The notes beneath the pieces were generated by a model. That model was given only the letters and a program-made list of their open reading frames with translations, was not told the DNA's origin and searched no databases. From contig JAYMTL010000006.1 in assembly GCA_036897445.1 (NCBI GenBank), positions 186,001-250,000 on the forward strand: DNA of 64,000 nt. Direction: 5' to 3'. Position 1 is the first letter of the stretch; every line of letters begins with the position of its first letter. Made by a program: the position numbers and the translations under genes. Positions 62,796 to 64,000 of this stretch are shown here, piece by piece. The DNA comes from Pelargonium tetragonum (lineage: Eukaryota > Streptophyta > Magnoliopsida > Geraniales > Geraniaceae).

Positions 62796-62812
62796 GTAGG
62801 TTCAAGTCCTGT
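62796..62812 (+). other. T-arm-like hairpin, possible tRNA relic
   Basis: GTAGG/CCTGT pairs 5 of 5 (two wobbles) around the canonical loop TTCAAGT. Upstream at tRNA spacing are GTAGAGC (a D-arm word, 62766-62772) and GGATGAAAA, which recalls the anticodon loop of tRNA-Phe (GAA). The anticodon and acceptor stems do not close. Confidence 0.22.
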
Positions 62813-64000
62813 TTTTGGATCTTCTTTCTTGTCATTCTCTTTTGCTAACCTGAGTTATTGGATATTCATTGCATGGGATTCCCCCTTATCCTTAGTCTGT
62901 ACGAAACAGGGATAGGTTTTAGATATATAGTTATCCTTTTTTATTTTTATAGGTTTCGAGGAAACTGAGAGGGGTTAATTAACGGGTACTTGTAGAAAAA
63001 CCTGGCCGAGCACTTAGAGCAATCTAAATAGAAGCTCTTATAAAGGTGGATTCTCGGTGTGTACTAAATTCTACGAAACAAGTTTTTTATATTATATAAA
63101 ATTCTAAATATAAATAGTATACCCCCGGAAGCTCCAATATTTGCAGAAATTCACTTAACTAGAGCTGCGGAAAGTCAATACACTTCCGTATTTTATCTAA
63201 TCTTAAATAACCTGGCTGAATATTAGGTGATCCCGTACAGTAAAAAATACCTGTGGAAAGCTTTTACCCGCTTTACTTTATATATACTTGGATCTCTTGA
63301 GTCTACATCTTTCTTTCATAACTCTATAACCAAGATGCTTGTAGGATAATAAAAATATAGAAAAAGGGCTTTGACATATATATTGCATAGTTGGACAAGA
63401 TTCCTTTTACAAGTGAAGAAAAATTGAAATTATAGGTTTAGGTCTCTAGGATTCCTCTGCAATTCTCATAAAGAAATATTAACGCCGTCAAAATTGGGAT
63501 ACCTTGCCTTACTTTTTGTTTTATCTTCTTTATCCGGATTCTAAAAACTTGTATTACTACATGTTATTTATTGTAAGAGCTCGAAACTTTTAGGTTAAAA
63601 CTAGCTGGATCAGGCAATAAGTAAGTGTATTCCCTTTTCAAAAGGTATTTGTTTGAGAACCCCATCGTGCTTTATAGAGTCCCCTGTAAAGTTAGTTTCT
63701 ATACCCTAGTTATACATATAAAGCTTAAAAAGACGGTGGAGTTGATTATAGAGGAAAAGAATAAACCCGCGAATTTCTTTAAAGTTTGATTTTGGGAATA
63801 CTGCTTATAGTTTACAAAAGCCCGCCAAGAATAGTTTTTGACTCAGTTTACATATTTTTGAATTCCTTAGCGACTTATTAACTTGGATCCGGAAGAAAAG
63901 AACCCCAATTAATATTATTACCGGGAACTCTTTATCTTAAACTTAAATCTACCTACATACTATGCTTAATAATACAAACCTCAAAAAAGGGCACCTGGAT

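Larger units (their letters stand above)
59500..64000. other. AT-rich DNA without recognisable genes
   Basis: Frames at 60389-60574 (-), 62045-62275 (+) and 62494-62787 (-, 97 codons) show no known domain. The hairpin at 60120 and the T-arm-like word at 62796 are listed separately. Confidence 0.7.

Overview
This 64 kb window is AT-rich and essentially free of genes. I recognise no intact protein-coding gene, rRNA or CRISPR array. The longest open frames are about 100 to 119 codons. With stop codons this frequent (TAA and TAG are favoured by the high TpA content), chance alone should give roughly 40 frames of 60 codons or more and about one of 100 or more, which is close to what is present. 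I therefore leave most of them out.

Base texture: TpA clearly exceeds ApT. My hand count on four 60-base lines (starting at 1, 20281, 30001 and 40501) gave 32 TpA against 17 ApT. CpA+TpG is depleted relative to ApC+GpT (17 against 28 on the lines starting at 1, 30001 and 40501). The remaining G and C sit in purine or pyrimidine runs such as AAAGGGG and CCCCTTT. This is the pattern left by repeat-induced point mutation (RIP) in filamentous ascomycetes, so an AT-rich, gene-free compartment of an ascomycete nuclear genome is my leading guess. Broken retroelement-like coding relics fit it. A tRNA-Asp-like sequence of bacterial/organellar type at 7532-7599 does not fit it well, so organellar DNA, or organelle-derived DNA in a nucleus, stays open.

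Layout: (1) 1-945, coding-like relic texture on the + strand, probably a retroelement. (2) 946-48.9 kb, monotonous AT-rich DNA with a few tRNA-like relics (tRNA-His-like at 5632-5710, tRNA-Asp-like at 7532-7599, weaker ones near 12.8, 24.8, 31.6 and 44.1 kb) and many small inverted repeats, the best being a 13-bp hairpin at 7307-7341 and a perfect 22-bp palindrome at 36170-36191. (3) About 48.96-51.46 kb, a broken LTR-retrotransposon relic on the minus strand with a gag-like start. (4) 51.5-57.6 kb, AT-rich DNA again. (5) 57.7-58.8 kb, minus-strand coding-like relics. (6) 58.8-64 kb, AT-rich DNA with a tRNA-like relic at 59429-59492.

The one clear feature that no annotation class explains is an exact 15-mer, AGGTAATGTAATTAA, present six times (three per strand) between 622 and 48954 with unrelated flanks. 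By composition about 0.001 copies are expected. I do not know its function.
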